From Ulva prolifera (taxonomy: Eukaryota > Chlorophyta > Ulvophyceae > Ulvales > Ulvaceae), in contig CM041196.1 of NCBI GenBank assembly GCA_023078555.1, forward strand, positions 10,248,985-10,312,984: 64,000 nt of DNA, in the 5' to 3' direction. Made by a program: the position numbers and the translations under genes. Of this stretch, positions 12,000-27,900 are shown in pieces. The stretch's first letter is position 1. Each line of letters begins with the position of its first letter. Below the pieces are notes generated by a model. The model worked only from the letters and a program-made list of their open reading frames with translations. It did not search any database and was not told the DNA's origin.

Positions 12000-12720
12000 A
12001 ACGGCGCAAAGCAGCATAGTGTATGTCTGTCTAGACTCTGTGTTTCCCACTGGATTGGCTGGATTGGCACATGCGCCCCTGCACTATGTCTCTCTAGACT
12101 TTGGCTGTAGTATATAGTGCCAGAGGCCAAGCTTGCAAGCTCAATAGAGGCTGCCAGGGCGTGTGAGATTGTGTGGGACCACTACCAGCACTTGCATCTG
12201 CACACCCCACTGGCATTGGCAATTCGTGACAGGCAGGGTGCTTGGCCAGCAGACCTCAACACAGCCATGGTAAGTGGTACTAGCAGTACCCACCACTGCA
12301 TGCATGCCACTGGCAGCTCTTCCTTGGCTGCCAGCTGTACCAACTTTCAGTTGACTTGTCACCCATGCCCCTGTGCATGGTTATTGCCAGCATCTGCATC
12401 CTGCCAGCTGCCAACGCCTGTGCAATATTAATGATGCATGGCCTGCATTTGTCATGACTCAGGCCTAATTGAATCCTTGCAATGGAGTGGAGCGGCTGCA
12501 GGCTGTGAGGCATGCCTGCCATACCTGTGAGCCATTCATGCACTGCACAGGCCTAGGTACCTTGCACCCTCAGTTGGGGGGTGACTTTCAACCCCTGCTT
12601 TTCACCCGTTCTCTGCAGTCGATGGTGTCACGTGTAGCTAGCGCTGCTCTGTACATAACGCAAACAACGCATTGCATCTGGCCAGCGATGGCCGCTGCGC
12701 CCCTCTAGAAAATCTGCATC
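12000..12720. other. CpG-depleted non-coding block
   Basis: The block is rich in TG and CA and very poor in CG, unlike the exon just downstream. No gene seen. Confidence 0.45.
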
Positions 12721-12862
12721 CGCAGCTCCCAGCGTGACCCCTGGCCCCCGGCCCCAACTGCCCCTTCACTTGCGCCAATCCTCGCGCACGTCTCTCGCCA
12801 GCCTGCATGCATGTGCTCCTGCTCACCACACCGCTGACGGGGGCCTGTGTTGTGCAATGCAG

Positions 12863-16182
<3,320 letters not shown>

Positions 16183-18733
16183 ACGGGCAAAGTGTTCCGG
16201 GCGGCCTGCAACGGAAACGTGCGCGGCGAGGCGACTATCCGAGGCCCGGGCGGTGGCCATAGGTGGCCAGTGGGTGGGCAGCGCCCGCCGAAGGCCTGTG
16301 CCGATACAGACTCTCCCGCTGGAGAGTGTTCTGGGGTCTTTTTATACAGGTGTGGCGGCTATGGGTTGCGGGCGCGTGATCGCATGTCCGGCGGCGGCAC
16401 ACGTGCGCCGACGTTGTTGTATACGGTGCATGTTCTGCATGCGTACGGAGGCATGCTGCCGGCGTGCACATGCCCCGGATGAAGGTTTTTTTGGTGTCTC
16501 TCCACTGGGAGTGCCTGCGCGCTTCAATGCAGTATAGTAAAGGTGGGTTCAGTGAACTTGGGGTCGCGACTGGCGTGCCGCGATCACCAGTGGTTCACCG
16601 AAGAAAGTGAAGATGGTGCGGGAGGGCGGGAGAGATGCAGCGGCTCTGTGGCGCCATGTGCTGACATGAGGCCTGTTGTGTGGAAGGCCGCAGCATGCAG
16701 GCCTGTGGGATCCTGGCTTCAGGCGACATCCTCCCCGTGGTGTTATCAATTGTGGGTGTAGTTTTTGGGTTGCTTGTTTTTGAGGTCACGCTAGCTGATG
16801 ATCTGGATCGGGAGAGACGAGTTCGCGAGTGTGCTGTTTCTTGCCAGTTCAGTGCGTTTGTCTTTGATGTGCTGGACATCTGAATCTACGCCGTCAGGGT
16901 GCTGAAGGTCGGAAGTGGCTGTGGTGCTGTCATGCCCGCGGCCCCCAGCGTCCGCGCTGAGGTTTTCCGAGACTGTGGCATCCCCCCCAGAACAGCCGGA
17001 CTCGCTCATGAGTTGGGTCGGACGGCCCACCATATGCATATGTAGCCTGTGTTGGGCCGACATGATGACTGTGGCTGAGAGCGCTTCCGCCTTTCAGCCA
17101 GTGCTAGGAACTGGCGCTGGTATGACAGGACCTGGCAAACATGCCATACAATGTTGGGTGAGAGTAAGAACGCGTTGCAGCATCGGCGGCGCGAGATACA
17201 TCTTCAGTCGGGCTGCAGCCTGGCGTGACATGCGCAACTTAAACCCAGCAGGCCGAATAATCAATCACCCTCCTGTACTGCTAGTACATACATACCATAT
17301 ACGGTGCTCAAGAGCACTGCTGAATAACAAGAACTTATCATGAAGCAGCTCACGCCCCCACATGCAACCAGCTCTACTGTGGCCCACCGACACGGCCTCA
17401 CGAGCATCCACAGACCCCCCTATGCCTGCTCCGGCAAGACCCAAGGTGGCCCAAGTATGCCTTGCTAGCGCGACACAACAAGCCCTTGCCGTGCAACACA
17501 TATCAGCATCGAGCCGCCACTGCGACACTGACATCGAGTGCATCACTGCATGCAACAATGCGCCCGTTGTGTCACATCCAGGAGTGTGAAGGGGCGGCGG
17601 CCTCAAGCCGGCCGATGACCCAGGTCAGCATAGCGGCGACATATTCCGGCATGCCCAGCGCTGTGCAAAACCCCTTCAAGCCGGCGTGCAGATAGACCTG
17701 CAGGGCGGCAAGCTCATCAGCCACAGCGCAGTGTTGAACTATGCCAAATGTCAAGGCGGTGCTCATGGCCTACAGCTGGGCAACGTGCCCGTGTGCAAAC
17801 GTAGCACACATGATGTGGCAGCGCCCTGGCGCTGCTGTCCAACCTTTGTCGCGCAAATCTTGTGTTGTTTATCGTTTTGTACCAGTATTGGCCAGTGGGA
17901 GGTGTCTATTCTCAATCAGAGAGGCAATCGGAGAATGCTGCCGTTGTTGATGTTGGCGAGCCAGGATGCGACTGCGACTAGCTGCAGGCTGCCTGTCAAG
18001 GGGACACAGTGCGTGCCTCTGACCGCTGCATGCATTGACACGGTGCCACGCTGCGTGGCCCACGCATGCCTGCTCTGACACATGCATGCGTCCTGTACAG
18101 ACGTCCGGGGCTTAAGCTTGCTGTCGTTGCAATTGTTAACCCCCGTTCCATGCATATGGCTGGATCAAGCACGATGAGTACGGTGTACATGGCAGAGCAC
18201 GCTGCATCATATGATGTGTGCATCAGCGTCAGCAGGCTCGGCACTGGCAGCAGCGCACTGGGGGGCATGCGCAAAAGCAGCCTCGGCTAAGCGGACGTGG
18301 CATGCCATTCATCAGGCCGGCACAGCTGTAGCTCTAGAGGCTGGAATCTATGACTGTGCTGCGTTCAAAACGTACAGCTGCGGCTGGCTGCGCAGTCGAT
18401 GGCCCTCTAGACACATATCTGCGGCAGAGCGGGCATTCCGGCAGGTGCTGAGCATGCAGTGCTAGCGCTGGGCGCCCGTTCCATGGCCAGATCACTTGGT
18501 GTGAGGTGTGGGGCAGAGCACTGCAGTCACAGGGTTGAGCCTCTTCCTGCTATCATTGCATCGGGTGTCTGCCATGCGCGCGAAGGCCCCTAGAAGCGCG
18601 CACGCACGGGCGGGCCTGCATGCATGCATATGACCTGTGTCCGTGCCGCCGCATGGTACCTCGCTGTCGCGTCTGCTGGCCGTGACACATGGCTCCGATG
18701 TCTTGGTGCTCGTCTGGGTTGGAGCGGGGCTCC
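16183..18733. other. Mostly non-coding stretch
   Basis: Apart from a possible minus-strand exon near 17.6 kb, nothing here is supported as a gene. GC content and CpG density vary block by block. Confidence 0.4.
17572..17760 (-). CDS. Possible exon, unknown protein
   Basis: The minus-strand frame reads ...VYLHAGLKGFCTALGMPEYV, then a Trp/Ile-containing helix, and stops after SHSWM. An acceptor-like ctgcag lies just before the GTCTATCTG codons. The composition is more protein-like than its surroundings, but I recognise no family and cannot connect it to other exons. It could be chance. Confidence 0.25.
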   Translation of the reverse strand, partial: TALTFGIVQHCAVADELAALQVYLHAGLKGFCTALGMPEYVAAMLTWVIGRLEAAAPSHSWM

Positions 18734-18751
18734 GGGGGGGGAGGGGGGGGG

Positions 18752-18792
<41 letters not shown>
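18734..18792. repeat. Poly-G-rich tract (about 59 nt)
   Basis: This nearly pure G run with two interruptions (A, C) lies just upstream of the LINE copy. It is a probable G-quadruplex former and a place where assembly length is unreliable. Confidence 0.95.
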
Positions 18793-19049
18793 CTCCATCT
18801 TTCTCCCTGGATGTGTGAAGGGCCCCGGCCCGGGGGGTGTATGCATGCGTGTCAGGACTGCTGGAGCAAATTACAAGAGCTCAGGTCAAAGCATGGCTGA
18901 GCCCAAAACATACTACCAAACATTGTGACGATGTAAGCCTGATGTGTAGGATCCCCCATTACACCAAGGCAGCAGCCACCTCGACATGCATTATTCCATT
19001 GATCAATATTGAACAAATTGAACCACGGCTATGTAATCATGCATGCATA

Positions 19050-20260
19050 CATACATACTGGCGCGTCCCGCGGGACGACCGGCCTGCGTGCGGCCGCACA
19101 AGCCGTCCTTCCAGCGCGCCTCGGAGGCCTGGGCATCATGTCCACGCCGCAGGAGGTCGCGGACGGAGCGTACCTCGCTGCTAGCAGCGCTGCTGCGGTG
19201 AGCCAAAAGGCGTTCGCAGGAGGCCCCGAGTGCATGCAGCCGTTCCGGGGGCCGCACGGGCAACACTTGCAGGAAACCTGGCAGGCCCTCAACGTCGCTC
19301 AGCAGCTCCATCCGGAGCTGCCCGGGCCGGCGAGCGGCGACACCATCGCCAAGGTGTTACCTGGTATGCAGCAGCGTGTCACTAAGGTGGTTGCCCTGCG
19401 CCGCCGGTCGGCTCTGCTTGCCAGCCATGACGTCGCCACGCTCGAGGGTGCATGCAACTTGGCACGGCTTTGCAGCTGTGCTTGCCGTGCAGCCACCCTT
19501 TGGTCGAGCACCCTGCCGCTCTCCCAGGCGCTGCGAATGACTGACATGGAAATCATGCTGAGCATCAGGTATCTCCTGGGCATGTCCCCAGCCCCTCCCA
19601 ATGCGGTCGGCTCGCGCTGCGAATGTGGCACATTCATACAGCCGCATGATCTCGACCACGCGATGAATTGCACACACAATGCGGGGACCTGGACTTCGCG
19701 CCACAATATCGTTGAAAAACAATGGCGCGAGATTGGGTCCCACGCGTGTGTGGCATCCACGCGCATCCCGCGCACAGCGCCGTTTGTCCGCGCGCGGCTC
19801 GCGGCCGCTCCGAGGCAGATCCATGCTGGCCCATTGGGCCCGACCCCCCCTGCTCCGCCCCAGCCCGCCTCCCATGGCCAGGTCGCGGGCCCTTCGCGTG
19901 GGGCGACCTTGCCCGCGGCGCCGATGCCTGCAACCCCGCTGCCGCCGCCAACCGCGCGCGCGGACGAGGCGCCGGCGCCTACGCCTGCTCCGGCCGCCAA
20001 CGCCGATGCTGGACACAGCGCCCAGATGGGGCGCCAAGCGCCAGACGCAGCGCGGGCTGCGGCCCTGGCGGCGGCGGCGGCGGCGCCGGGTGGTCAGGAT
20101 CCGGCGGGGCCTGGGGAGCAGGCCGCTGCCGCGCAGGCGACGGCGCTGGATCAGGTGTTCAGGGCAGTGGCCCAGGAGAAACTGGGGGACATCATGTTTA
20201 TGCCGCCGGGTGACCCTTTGTGCATAGGAGATGTGTCGGTTGTGAACCCCTGTGCTGGTT
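19050..20260 (+). mobile_element. LINE copy 1, 5' part (interrupted by the CACTA element)
   Basis: This is the C-terminal half of a LINE polyprotein. It begins in the region after the reverse transcriptase core (LPARLGGLGI, ADGAYLAA), followed by a CCHC knuckle CECGTFIQPHDLDHAMNC with RHN-I-V after it. A Pro/Ala-rich spacer comes next, then the start of a restriction-like endonuclease-type segment (IGDVSVVNPCAG). The copy is 5'-truncated: no catalytic reverse transcriptase motifs are present. The open frame runs from about 19009 into the transposon. The 3' part resumes at 38659. The CCHC followed by D-x-SVV and K..Y is the order seen in R2/CRE-like elements with a restriction-like endonuclease. 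The subfamily assignment is inference. Confidence 0.8.
20258..20260. repeat. Target-site duplication GTT, left copy
   Basis: GTT immediately precedes the left CACTA terminus and is repeated at 38659-38661. A 3-bp duplication is the rule for CACTA elements. Confidence 0.9.
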
Positions 20261-20278
20261 CACTAGGAGAATGGTGAC
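20261..20278 (+). repeat. Left terminal inverted repeat of CACTA element
   Basis: CACTAGGAGAATGGTGAC, an exact inverted match to 38641-38658. Confidence 0.97.
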
Positions 20279-20600
20279 GTGGTGGTGAGGAACGTGCGAG
20301 GACGGCTCGCGGAAGAGGGGCGGAAGCGTGGCGGAGCCCCCGGAACGGCGAAAGGACTGTTAGCGGAGCGTCCGGAAGGCAGTCCGGAGCGTGGGAGGAA
20401 GTTCCGCGAGCGTTCCGACCGGGTGGTTTCCAAGTGCACTCCACGTGGGTGTTCCGCCGGAACGTTTCCGGAGCGGTGCCGGAACGCGCAAAGGATCCGC
20501 GATGCATCCAGAGGACTGTTTGAGGAAGAATGCTTAAAATTTCGGAATGATTCCGGATCCGGGGACGTTCCGGCAGAGCCTTGCGGAATCCGTCCGGAAG
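20279..20600. repeat. Left subterminal repeat region
   Basis: Recurrent TTCCG, CGGAA and GGAACG words occur in both orientations through this stretch. The right end (38460-38640) is similar. In CACTA elements such subterminal words bind the TNPA-type protein. That role is inferred here from position. Confidence 0.6.
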
Positions 20601-20807
20601 CCCGGACGAACATGCTGGTTCATGAGGGGTTATTACTTGGTTGCTCACTGTTCGACCGTGCCGGAGGCAGAGTACGTGGTGAGGTCAGCGAGGCCTCCTT
20701 TACATGTGTGCCACGTGCATGTTGCCGTTGACACGGATGCGACTCGGTATCGGTGTTTGTTCTCTCTTATTCACTCTATTTTAACAGGTGCACCAGGTTT
20801 TCAACGT

Positions 20808-20945
20808 GAATCGCGAATGGTGCGCACATGACATACGGTCTTGTTGACCGTATTGACCGTATTGTTGACGCATACCATCATGAACGCGTACGCAAAACTG
20901 CCTATCCCGCAAGACCGTATGTCATGTGCGCACCATTCGCGATTC
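20808..20945. repeat. Inverted repeat with perfect 36-bp arms
   Basis: Arms 20808-20843 and 20910-20945 are exact complements over 36 bp, with a 66-nt loop. The loop itself carries short TTGACCGTA repeats. The repeat lies between the left subterminal region and the first gene of the CACTA element. It could be a small-RNA precursor, a nested MITE without obvious target duplication, or a terminator-like structure. Confidence 0.85.
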
Positions 20946-21044
20946 TCGTTCAACCGCGAAACTATATTCATGATGTATACAAGCAGCATGTACACCGTGG
21001 TTCCGAAACAAGACAGCTTTGTTGTTGTGTTCACACGAGTTTGT

Positions 21045-21222
21045 AGGCAGGCGGTCATGCATAGGCCATCATAAACAATCATTGACATTGCTTACATTGA
21101 GATCTCGTCACCTTGTGACCTCTGCATGTCCATACGGAACGACATTACTACTAGAACAGGCGGTCATGCCACGTCTTACATGTCATATACCCCACTCATA
21201 CACTCGGTCACGACCGCCTGTG
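21045..21222. repeat. Small repeats with GGCGGTCATG core
   Basis: The word AGGCGGTCATG occurs near 21050 and 21160, and a related inverted form (CACGACCGCCTGT) occurs near 21208. They lie just downstream of the stop of the minus-strand gene and may be additional subterminal protein-binding words. Confidence 0.4.
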
Positions 21223-21296
21223 TTCAGGGACAGTGTCTTCTGAGCCCCCGTTGGTGTACAACTAATAGACAGACATCTTCAACCTGAGTCTTCACC

Positions 21297-24200
21297 TCAC
21301 GACAGCATCTCAATCAAGGTCTGCATAAGCTCCCGGACCTCCTCCTGCACGCTCCGCCGCTGTGTCATACCGCTGACAGTACACACATATTGAGATATAC
21401 TTGTTCAGATAAACTGTGGCATACCTTGTCCTGTTTGATTGATTCATCGAGCTTCTTTGCCTGCGGACCCTTCCGGTTGCGGGCGGGGCCGGATGCCAGC
21501 TCCGCTAATTCGTCCTCAGACTTGGCTATTCTTTCATTGAGAACCTCGAGGGCATGCCTGAGAGACTCTTCTTCGGCCGCTGCCTGGCGCTTCTCCAGAG
21601 CTGGATGAGTATCTTTTTTCTTTGCCTTCTGCAGAACAACGATGCTGTCACACGATCTCTCGCACCTAAGGAAACAACAAAACTCACATGACCAGCATAT
21701 ATACGATTTTGATGCATCAGCAAGCGCACTGCATCATCATGAACGCGCGTACATGAGCCTGGGCTTATGAAAGCACAGTTTATGTCAACCTTGTGGAGGT
21801 ATGTACAGATCAAGGCGTACCGGTTCATCCTCCTGTATGTCCATCTCTGTTGGGCCGCTCCGCCGAGTCTTGGGCACTGGCATCTCGTCGTCCGCAACTT
21901 CCAGGCCGGCTGCCACTAGGTGGGGTAGGACGTCGAGTTCTACGTCATCGCTGTCAGGTACATCCTTCCGTGTTCGGTTGAGAACCGGAGGTGAAGGGGG
22001 GAGATCGGCGAGTGACCTGTCGCTGCCTCTCTTGCGGGCGCGTCTCCCGCCGTTGCTGGTCTCGGCCTGCGTAGCAAAGCATGTCGCGATTCTGTATCGA
22101 CGCGACTTCCACGGCTGACATCGCTTTAAAATCCCTGCGTCATGTACAGCGTGGCCGCGAAGACGTACCCGTCCACCCTGTTGGCTCCTCCGGTGAGTGG
22201 GACGCAACGGAGATTCCGCTGTCTGTTCCCTTTTCATCTCACCCAGGATGAAATCCCTAAAGTAGTGGTTGTCAGCCACGTACACTCCGTCTTCCCGTGC
22301 CCACTGCGCGGCCGACTTCATCGTGCCATCGCCGTAAGCAGTCCTGGTTCCGATTCTGGACAGCTGCATGTATAGGTGATGTGTCAGTGGCGTGCGCTTG
22401 TCACGTGCACTAGGATGCTGTTGCCTAATGTCTTCGTTGTGCAGTAGCAAAACGTCCGCGACAGATGGGTCAGGCGCGGTGCACGAGAATGGTTGGTGGC
22501 TCACCAACCATTCGGGCATGCCTGCATCTCACTATCCACGGGCCCCGAATGGTTGGTGGGCCACCAGCCATTCGGGCATGCATGCATGTCACTATTAACG
22601 CGCCTCGGAATGGTTGGTGGCCCACCAACCATTCGGGCATTCAGGCATCTCACTATCCACGGGCCCCGAATGGTTGGTGGGCCACCAGCCATTCGGGCAT
22701 GCATGCATGTCACTATTAACGCGCCTCGGAATGGTTGGTGGGCCACCAACCATTCGGGCATTCAGGCATCTCACTATCCACGGGCCCCGAATGGTTGGTG
22801 GGCCACCAGCCATTCGGGCATGCATGCATGTTACTATTAACGCGCCTCGGAATGGTTGGTGGCCCACCAACCATTCGGGCATTCAGGCATCTCACTATCC
22901 ACGGGCCCCGAATGGTTGGTGGGCCACCAACCATTCGGGCATGCATGCATGTCACTATTAACGCGCCTCGGAATGGTTGGTGGGCCACCAACCATTCGGG
23001 CATTCAGGCATCTCACTATCCACGGGCCCCGAATGGTTGGTGGGCCACCAGCAATTCGGGCATGCATGCATGTCACTATTAACGCGCCTCGGAATGGTTG
23101 GTGGGCCACCAACCATTCGGGCATTCAGGCATCTCACTATCCACGGGCCCCGAATGGTTGGTGGGCCACCGGCCATTCGGGCATGCATGCATGTCACTAT
23201 TAACGCGCCTCGGAATGGTTGGTGGCCCACCAACCATTCGGGCATGCATGCATGTCACTATTAACGCGCCTCGGAATGGTTGGTGGGCCACCATCCATTC
23301 GGGCATGCATGCCCGTCACTATTAACGCGCCTCGGAATGGTTGGTGGGCCACCATCCATTCCGAGCAGTCCTGCATGTACGTCACGATCCGGGAGCAAGA
23401 CGCACGCGCCTGTTCTTCCTCCACGTCCTTCACTGCCGCGGTCACTCTCGGGTCCTTGCGGTCTCGCTCGCTCCGCCGCAACTTCTTGTTGTGATCAAAT
23501 GCTCGTCGAGGGAAACCGCTGCAAGAACAGGATGATCACGACTGTGCGTGTGTGCTTACACGAACACAGGATGACCACCGATTACGGCCGAACATGTGCA
23601 TCCTGACGCAGTCGTGATGCACAGTAGTGATGTCGCATGCGCAAGAGGAAACGCACTGGTACTTCACGTCCCTCAACATGGCTTTCTGGCTCCGAAATGC
23701 GGCTGCTATGTTCCTCGCAGCCGTGTACGCCGTCCCCTCTTTGCCCGCCTGCATAAGTCAATCAAGTCTGGTCGTCATCGATGTACTGTGGTGGCCATTG
23801 CCTCCCGCGGAGCACAGTCCGTGGCGACCACTTCCAGCATGAAAACAACAACTGGGTCATTCACACTACACGCTCAGCCATACAACACAACACGAAACCA
23901 TCCCAATCCACCGTAATCTTCACACTACCGTATGGCAACCGCCCCAGCATGTCAGGCCGGCGATACAGAGTCAAGTTGTTAGCAGGCATAGCACAAGCGT
24001 ACCCCCGCTGCTGCCGCTGCGATCGCACAAACGTGCTGATGCATCAGCATACTTCCTTCATACATACGCAGCTTTGGGTCGCCGGTGTCCTTCAGCAGCG
24101 CCTGCATCAGCGGAGACGCCTTGTCCTCGTCCCTCATCTGGCCCAGGATCGCCGACAGCTTGTCAGTCCACATCAGAACTCCCGATTGTAGTACCTCCCA

Positions 24201-24575
24201 CACGTGATCGCTGTCGCACGTCGCAGCGGTAGCAGTGGAGCCCGCTGTGCGTGCCGACGCCCCTGGAGCGGAGCCTCGATTCTTCCGCAGGTTGATGGGC
24301 TGGACCAACACCGGGGGCTCGATGCCGCCAGCGATCTTCCCCTTCTGGAAGTAGAATGAAATACATCTCTTCAGGAACTCCACGCTGTCGAGGTCCAAGG
24401 TGGCGTCCTCGTCGTTGGCCGACGACAGTGTCATGCCGTCCGACCCCCCTCCCCTTCGCCAGATACTCCTCGCTAGCACGTCCAGCATCCCATTCGCAGA
24501 GTCGTCATCCGCAGTGTCTTTATCGACGACGATCGCGGCCTCTCGCTTGAACTGAAATTGAAGGCTGTCCGGCAT
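21297..24575 (-). CDS. CACTA-encoded coiled-coil / basic protein (possible TNPA-like partner)
   Basis: This is a multi-exon minus-strand gene. Supported exons in gene order are 24068-24575 (start MPDSLQFQF), 23657-23748, 23386-23518, 22148-22363, 21821-22066, 21425-21628 and 21297-21359 (stop TGA). From the second exon on, all junction phases agree (donors GTGCGTTTC, GTGACG, GTACAT, GTACGC, GTATGC). At least one small exon between 24067 and 23749 is probably missing, because the phase there does not match. The product has an acidic N-terminal part (ILGQMRDEDKASPLMQALLK), a Lys/Arg-rich middle (NKKLRRSERDRKDPR), and a C-terminal helix-rich part (EKRQAAAEEESLRHALEVLN, then VQEEVRELMQTLIEML) suggesting a coiled coil. 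I recognise no family. Position, divergent transcription from the transposase gene and basic/coiled-coil make-up suggest the second DNA-binding protein typical of En/Spm elements. The intron 22364-23385 contains a palindrome array. Confidence 0.55.
22487..23362. repeat. Palindrome array 1 (121-bp dimeric units)
   Basis: About seven 121-bp higher-order units, each made of two 60-61-bp halves. Each half begins with the core GGAATGGTTGGTGG-C/G-CCACCAACCATTC (arms 13-14 bp) and differs in its spacer: CATTCAGGCATCTCACTATC in one, CATGCATGCATGTCACTATT in the other. The array lies inside intron 22364-23385 of the minus-strand gene. Open frames across it are repeat artefacts. Confidence 0.95.
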
Positions 24576-24906
24576 CGCGACGCGTACACAACAGAGAGGA
24601 CCGGAACTAAACAAGCACTTAGCAGCCAATGCGTATACAGTAACTCCAACTTCTTTGGTACTTGGCAATGCCTATCCGTCGGTGCTGATATCCAAGATTT
24701 TGAAAACACAGTGCCGTGTTGGTGCCCTGCCATTGGCCACAGGGACACTCCCTCGTTACATCCTCACGCATGATATCCCCCGCCACTCAACTCGTCCCCG
24801 AGTACGCTTGCACTACGCCTGATCCTCGTTCATACCACGCCGCTCGCTTGCCGCGACGTCTTTCCATTCATCCAGGCAGAGTTTATCGACGTTTAATGTG
24901 CCGAGA
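24576..24906. promoter_or_regulatory. Divergent promoter region of the CACTA element
   Basis: This is the 331-bp gap between the start codons of the minus-strand coiled-coil gene and the plus-strand transposase gene. It must hold both 5' regions. I see no clear TATA box and no palindrome core here. Confidence 0.55.
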
Positions 24907-27900
24907 ATGGCTCCGCGTAGGCGTAAGCGTGCTGTCGAGATCGACGACGACCTTGCAGAAGTTGGCATTCTGCGCCTTGATCCTCCGCTTCGTGATGGGG
25001 ACCTCAAGTTACTATACCAGTGCACTAAATGTAGTAAACCGTTTGACAGGCTTCTAACCGCCCAGAAGCACCCCCGCGCCTGCCCCGCGGGGCGCGCTCA
25101 AACTCGTGACGATGGCACTGGCGATGACACAGGCAGCCAGCAAGTGGCGGGCAACCAGCCTCCGGGTGATGTCGACCTCGGTCGAGTCGACGAGGTCCTC
25201 ATCGAGGTGTGCCTGTCCCTGAACACCTCGTCTGATCTCCGAGTGCTGACTATCTGGTGATCGTGATTGGTGTCATGTGGCCAGGTCCCTGAGGGCTCCG
25301 ACGTATCCGAAGAAGACTACGGAGACGACGATGCGGACAGCCTTTACGACGACGCCAGCAGTGTCCTCTCCAGCCTGTCGGGAGATGACTGGGACATAGA
25401 CTCCACCGAGGTTTGTCCTCTCGGTGTCTCCCGACGCAGCCTGATTTTCCGAGTTGCTCTTATGCTGGGCACCCACCCCCTGCTCCCTCTCGGTGTCAAT
25501 GGCTGGTGACTATGTGCAGAGCGACTCCCTCGACGGCCGCGAGGGTCCACAGGTCGCAGCCGAGGCTGCAGCCGTGAAGGGGACTGCCGCATGGTGGCAT
25601 CAGAGACGGATGGATCCGGTCTCCGACACCTGCCGTCTCACAGTGTTGACTGTATCAATGTGGATCGCCAGCCTGAAAAGCATGTTCCGGATGAGTGATG
25701 TTGTGGTGGACATGTGGTGTCGTTTTGTGCATTATCTACTCTTACCAGATGGGAATATGTTCCCCCCATCCTTCCACCTGGTCAAGGCTGTCCTGGCGGT
25801 ACCAGATGTCTCCTCGGTTACCCGGCACGTGTGCCCACAGTGCTGGACTCTCTTCCCATGTATAAAGCCGTGTGATCATACCCACCACTTGGACGACGTC
25901 TGCAACACCCCAGGGTGCACCCAGAAGCGTTTCGAGGTGGACCTGGCAGGCAAGGGTGCACCTTGCCGGAGTGTCTTTTACTTTGGGGAGGCCTCATCGC
26001 TGAAAGACCTGATTCTGCAACCCGGCGTCCTTGCCGCGGTTCGTGCTCACCGAGTGCACGCCCTACAGGATCCCGCCGGTTTCTGGAAGTCCCCTGCCGG
26101 ACGTGCCCTGAACGCCAAGTGCGGGGGGATTTTCGACAAGGCTGACCCGGACGAGATTGCACTGCTTTTCAGCTTGGGTGCGCTCCCCTTGAGTTCGACC
26201 TATCCTGCGTCATCATCACTCAGTAGCCAGGCCATTGATATCGTCTGGGTCCAGTACACTAGTGGGGCCTGCAGTAGCCTCTCCCGGACACTGAGCCCGC
26301 TTGCAGGGGGTGACGGCGCCCAACTGTACGTGAACAAGCAACACGGGACCACAATCTGGGGCATCCGCCTGCTGGACCTCCCCCCTCATCTGTCTCATTG
26401 CAATGATGCCTGGATCCCCCTGGGGGTGGTCGAGGGTCCAACTGAACCCACGAACATGGACAGCATCCTTGCACAGGTACTCGAGTTCTTCAAGAAGCAT
26501 GACCCAGGTACGTGTCAGTCTGGCGAGTGTGTTCCCAACGCACACTCATGTCCGGCCAGTGCGTGATGTGGCAGTGTTTGACTATGAACCCCCTACGATG
26601 CAGCCAGGAAGGGGGAGGACGGGATCGAGGCTTTCAAAGTCGAGATGCCCGACGGAACAGTTCTGCGCATCTGGCCTGTGCTCTGCTGTGTGGAGGGCGA
26701 CATTCCATGGATGCAGAAGTTGACCAACAGCATCGGGCACGGCGGCAAGAGGGCGTGCTACCGTTGCGCCCAGAACGGCGTCTGGGTGTTCGCAGCCAAC
26801 ACAGTACGGTATGTTGGCTCCAGTTGCCGTGCTGTCGCCATGCTGCCTCTGACCACCACTGCTTACCCCTGGCATCCCGGCCAAGCCCGCCTCCGCCACC
26901 CCCTCCGACATGGCTTGGGGGCTCCCTACTATCCTTATGAGACATCCGCCGTGCAGCTGGCTTGGGTTCCACGGCCCGGTCATCCAGCCTCAGCCGGTTC
27001 ACGCTGCGGGGCCTGATCAAGGAAAGCCCCTCACAGCGGCGCAAGAGGCCGACATTGCCGCGGGGGCGGTGCCAAGGATGGTGCCCGGCAGTCTGGAACC
27101 AGACCCCGGGCCCCCCCCCCCCCGCACGAAGTGGTCCGAGGTTACCACCATCGACCCGGCGACCCTGGCAAAGGACTGCCGGCTGAAGTACTCTGCTTCA
27201 GAGATGTGCGCTCGCGGCCACACAGCAGACCAGTTGACTGATCAGGTGCGGGTACCCTTGTATATGAATCTTTCCTCTGTCATGCGGCCCATGTGCCTGC
27301 ATGCATGGTCGATGTTCTGCCGATCCGCCCACCAGGAGGCTTGCATGCAGACCACCAGCCCCACGTTGGACCGCTACACTGACAAAGACACCTTGCTGGA
27401 ACGGCAGAAACTTGCGAAGAAGGAGCACATCCGCCTGGGGGTTAAAGGGTCTTCCCTGTTCAGCACCCTCTCATACTTCAAGTGCGCACCCCTACCACAG
27501 GACAGCTGCAGTACCGTCATCTGGACCCATGCATACACCGTGAAGGAGGTTGTTTCTGCAGTCCATGCCACTTCTTCCGCTACGGTGTCGCGCACGTGTT
27601 CCTCCTTGGCCTCCTCATGGACTTCTGGAATCAGTGGCTGCCGAGTTCGAAGAGGCGTAAGAAAGCCCGCCCTGCAGGCCCCAGGCGGTTGTATCAGCTG
27701 CCTAAAGAGGTGGTGGCCCAGATTGCTGCCCGCGCGTCCCACATCATGCACACCTATCTGTTCAAGAAAGTGTACACCGACATCACCAAGTGCGGTTCCG
27801 CGGCCCCCCACAATACGGCAGCGGACACAGGTTACTGCTGGCAGCTGTCCCATGCACACGTGTCGTGAACCTTACAGCTTGTGGAGGCCAGCAGGTGGCT

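Noticed and set aside
19357-20037. Minus-strand frames of more than 200 codons opposite the LINE copy
   Set aside because: They are antisense shadows of the GC-rich LINE reading frame, which is conserved in the other copies.
22465-23481. Overlapping open frames on both strands across the palindrome array (units like MVGGPPTIRAF)
   Set aside because: Each frame is created by the repeat. Both strands are open in the same way, and the array lies in an intron of a better-supported gene.
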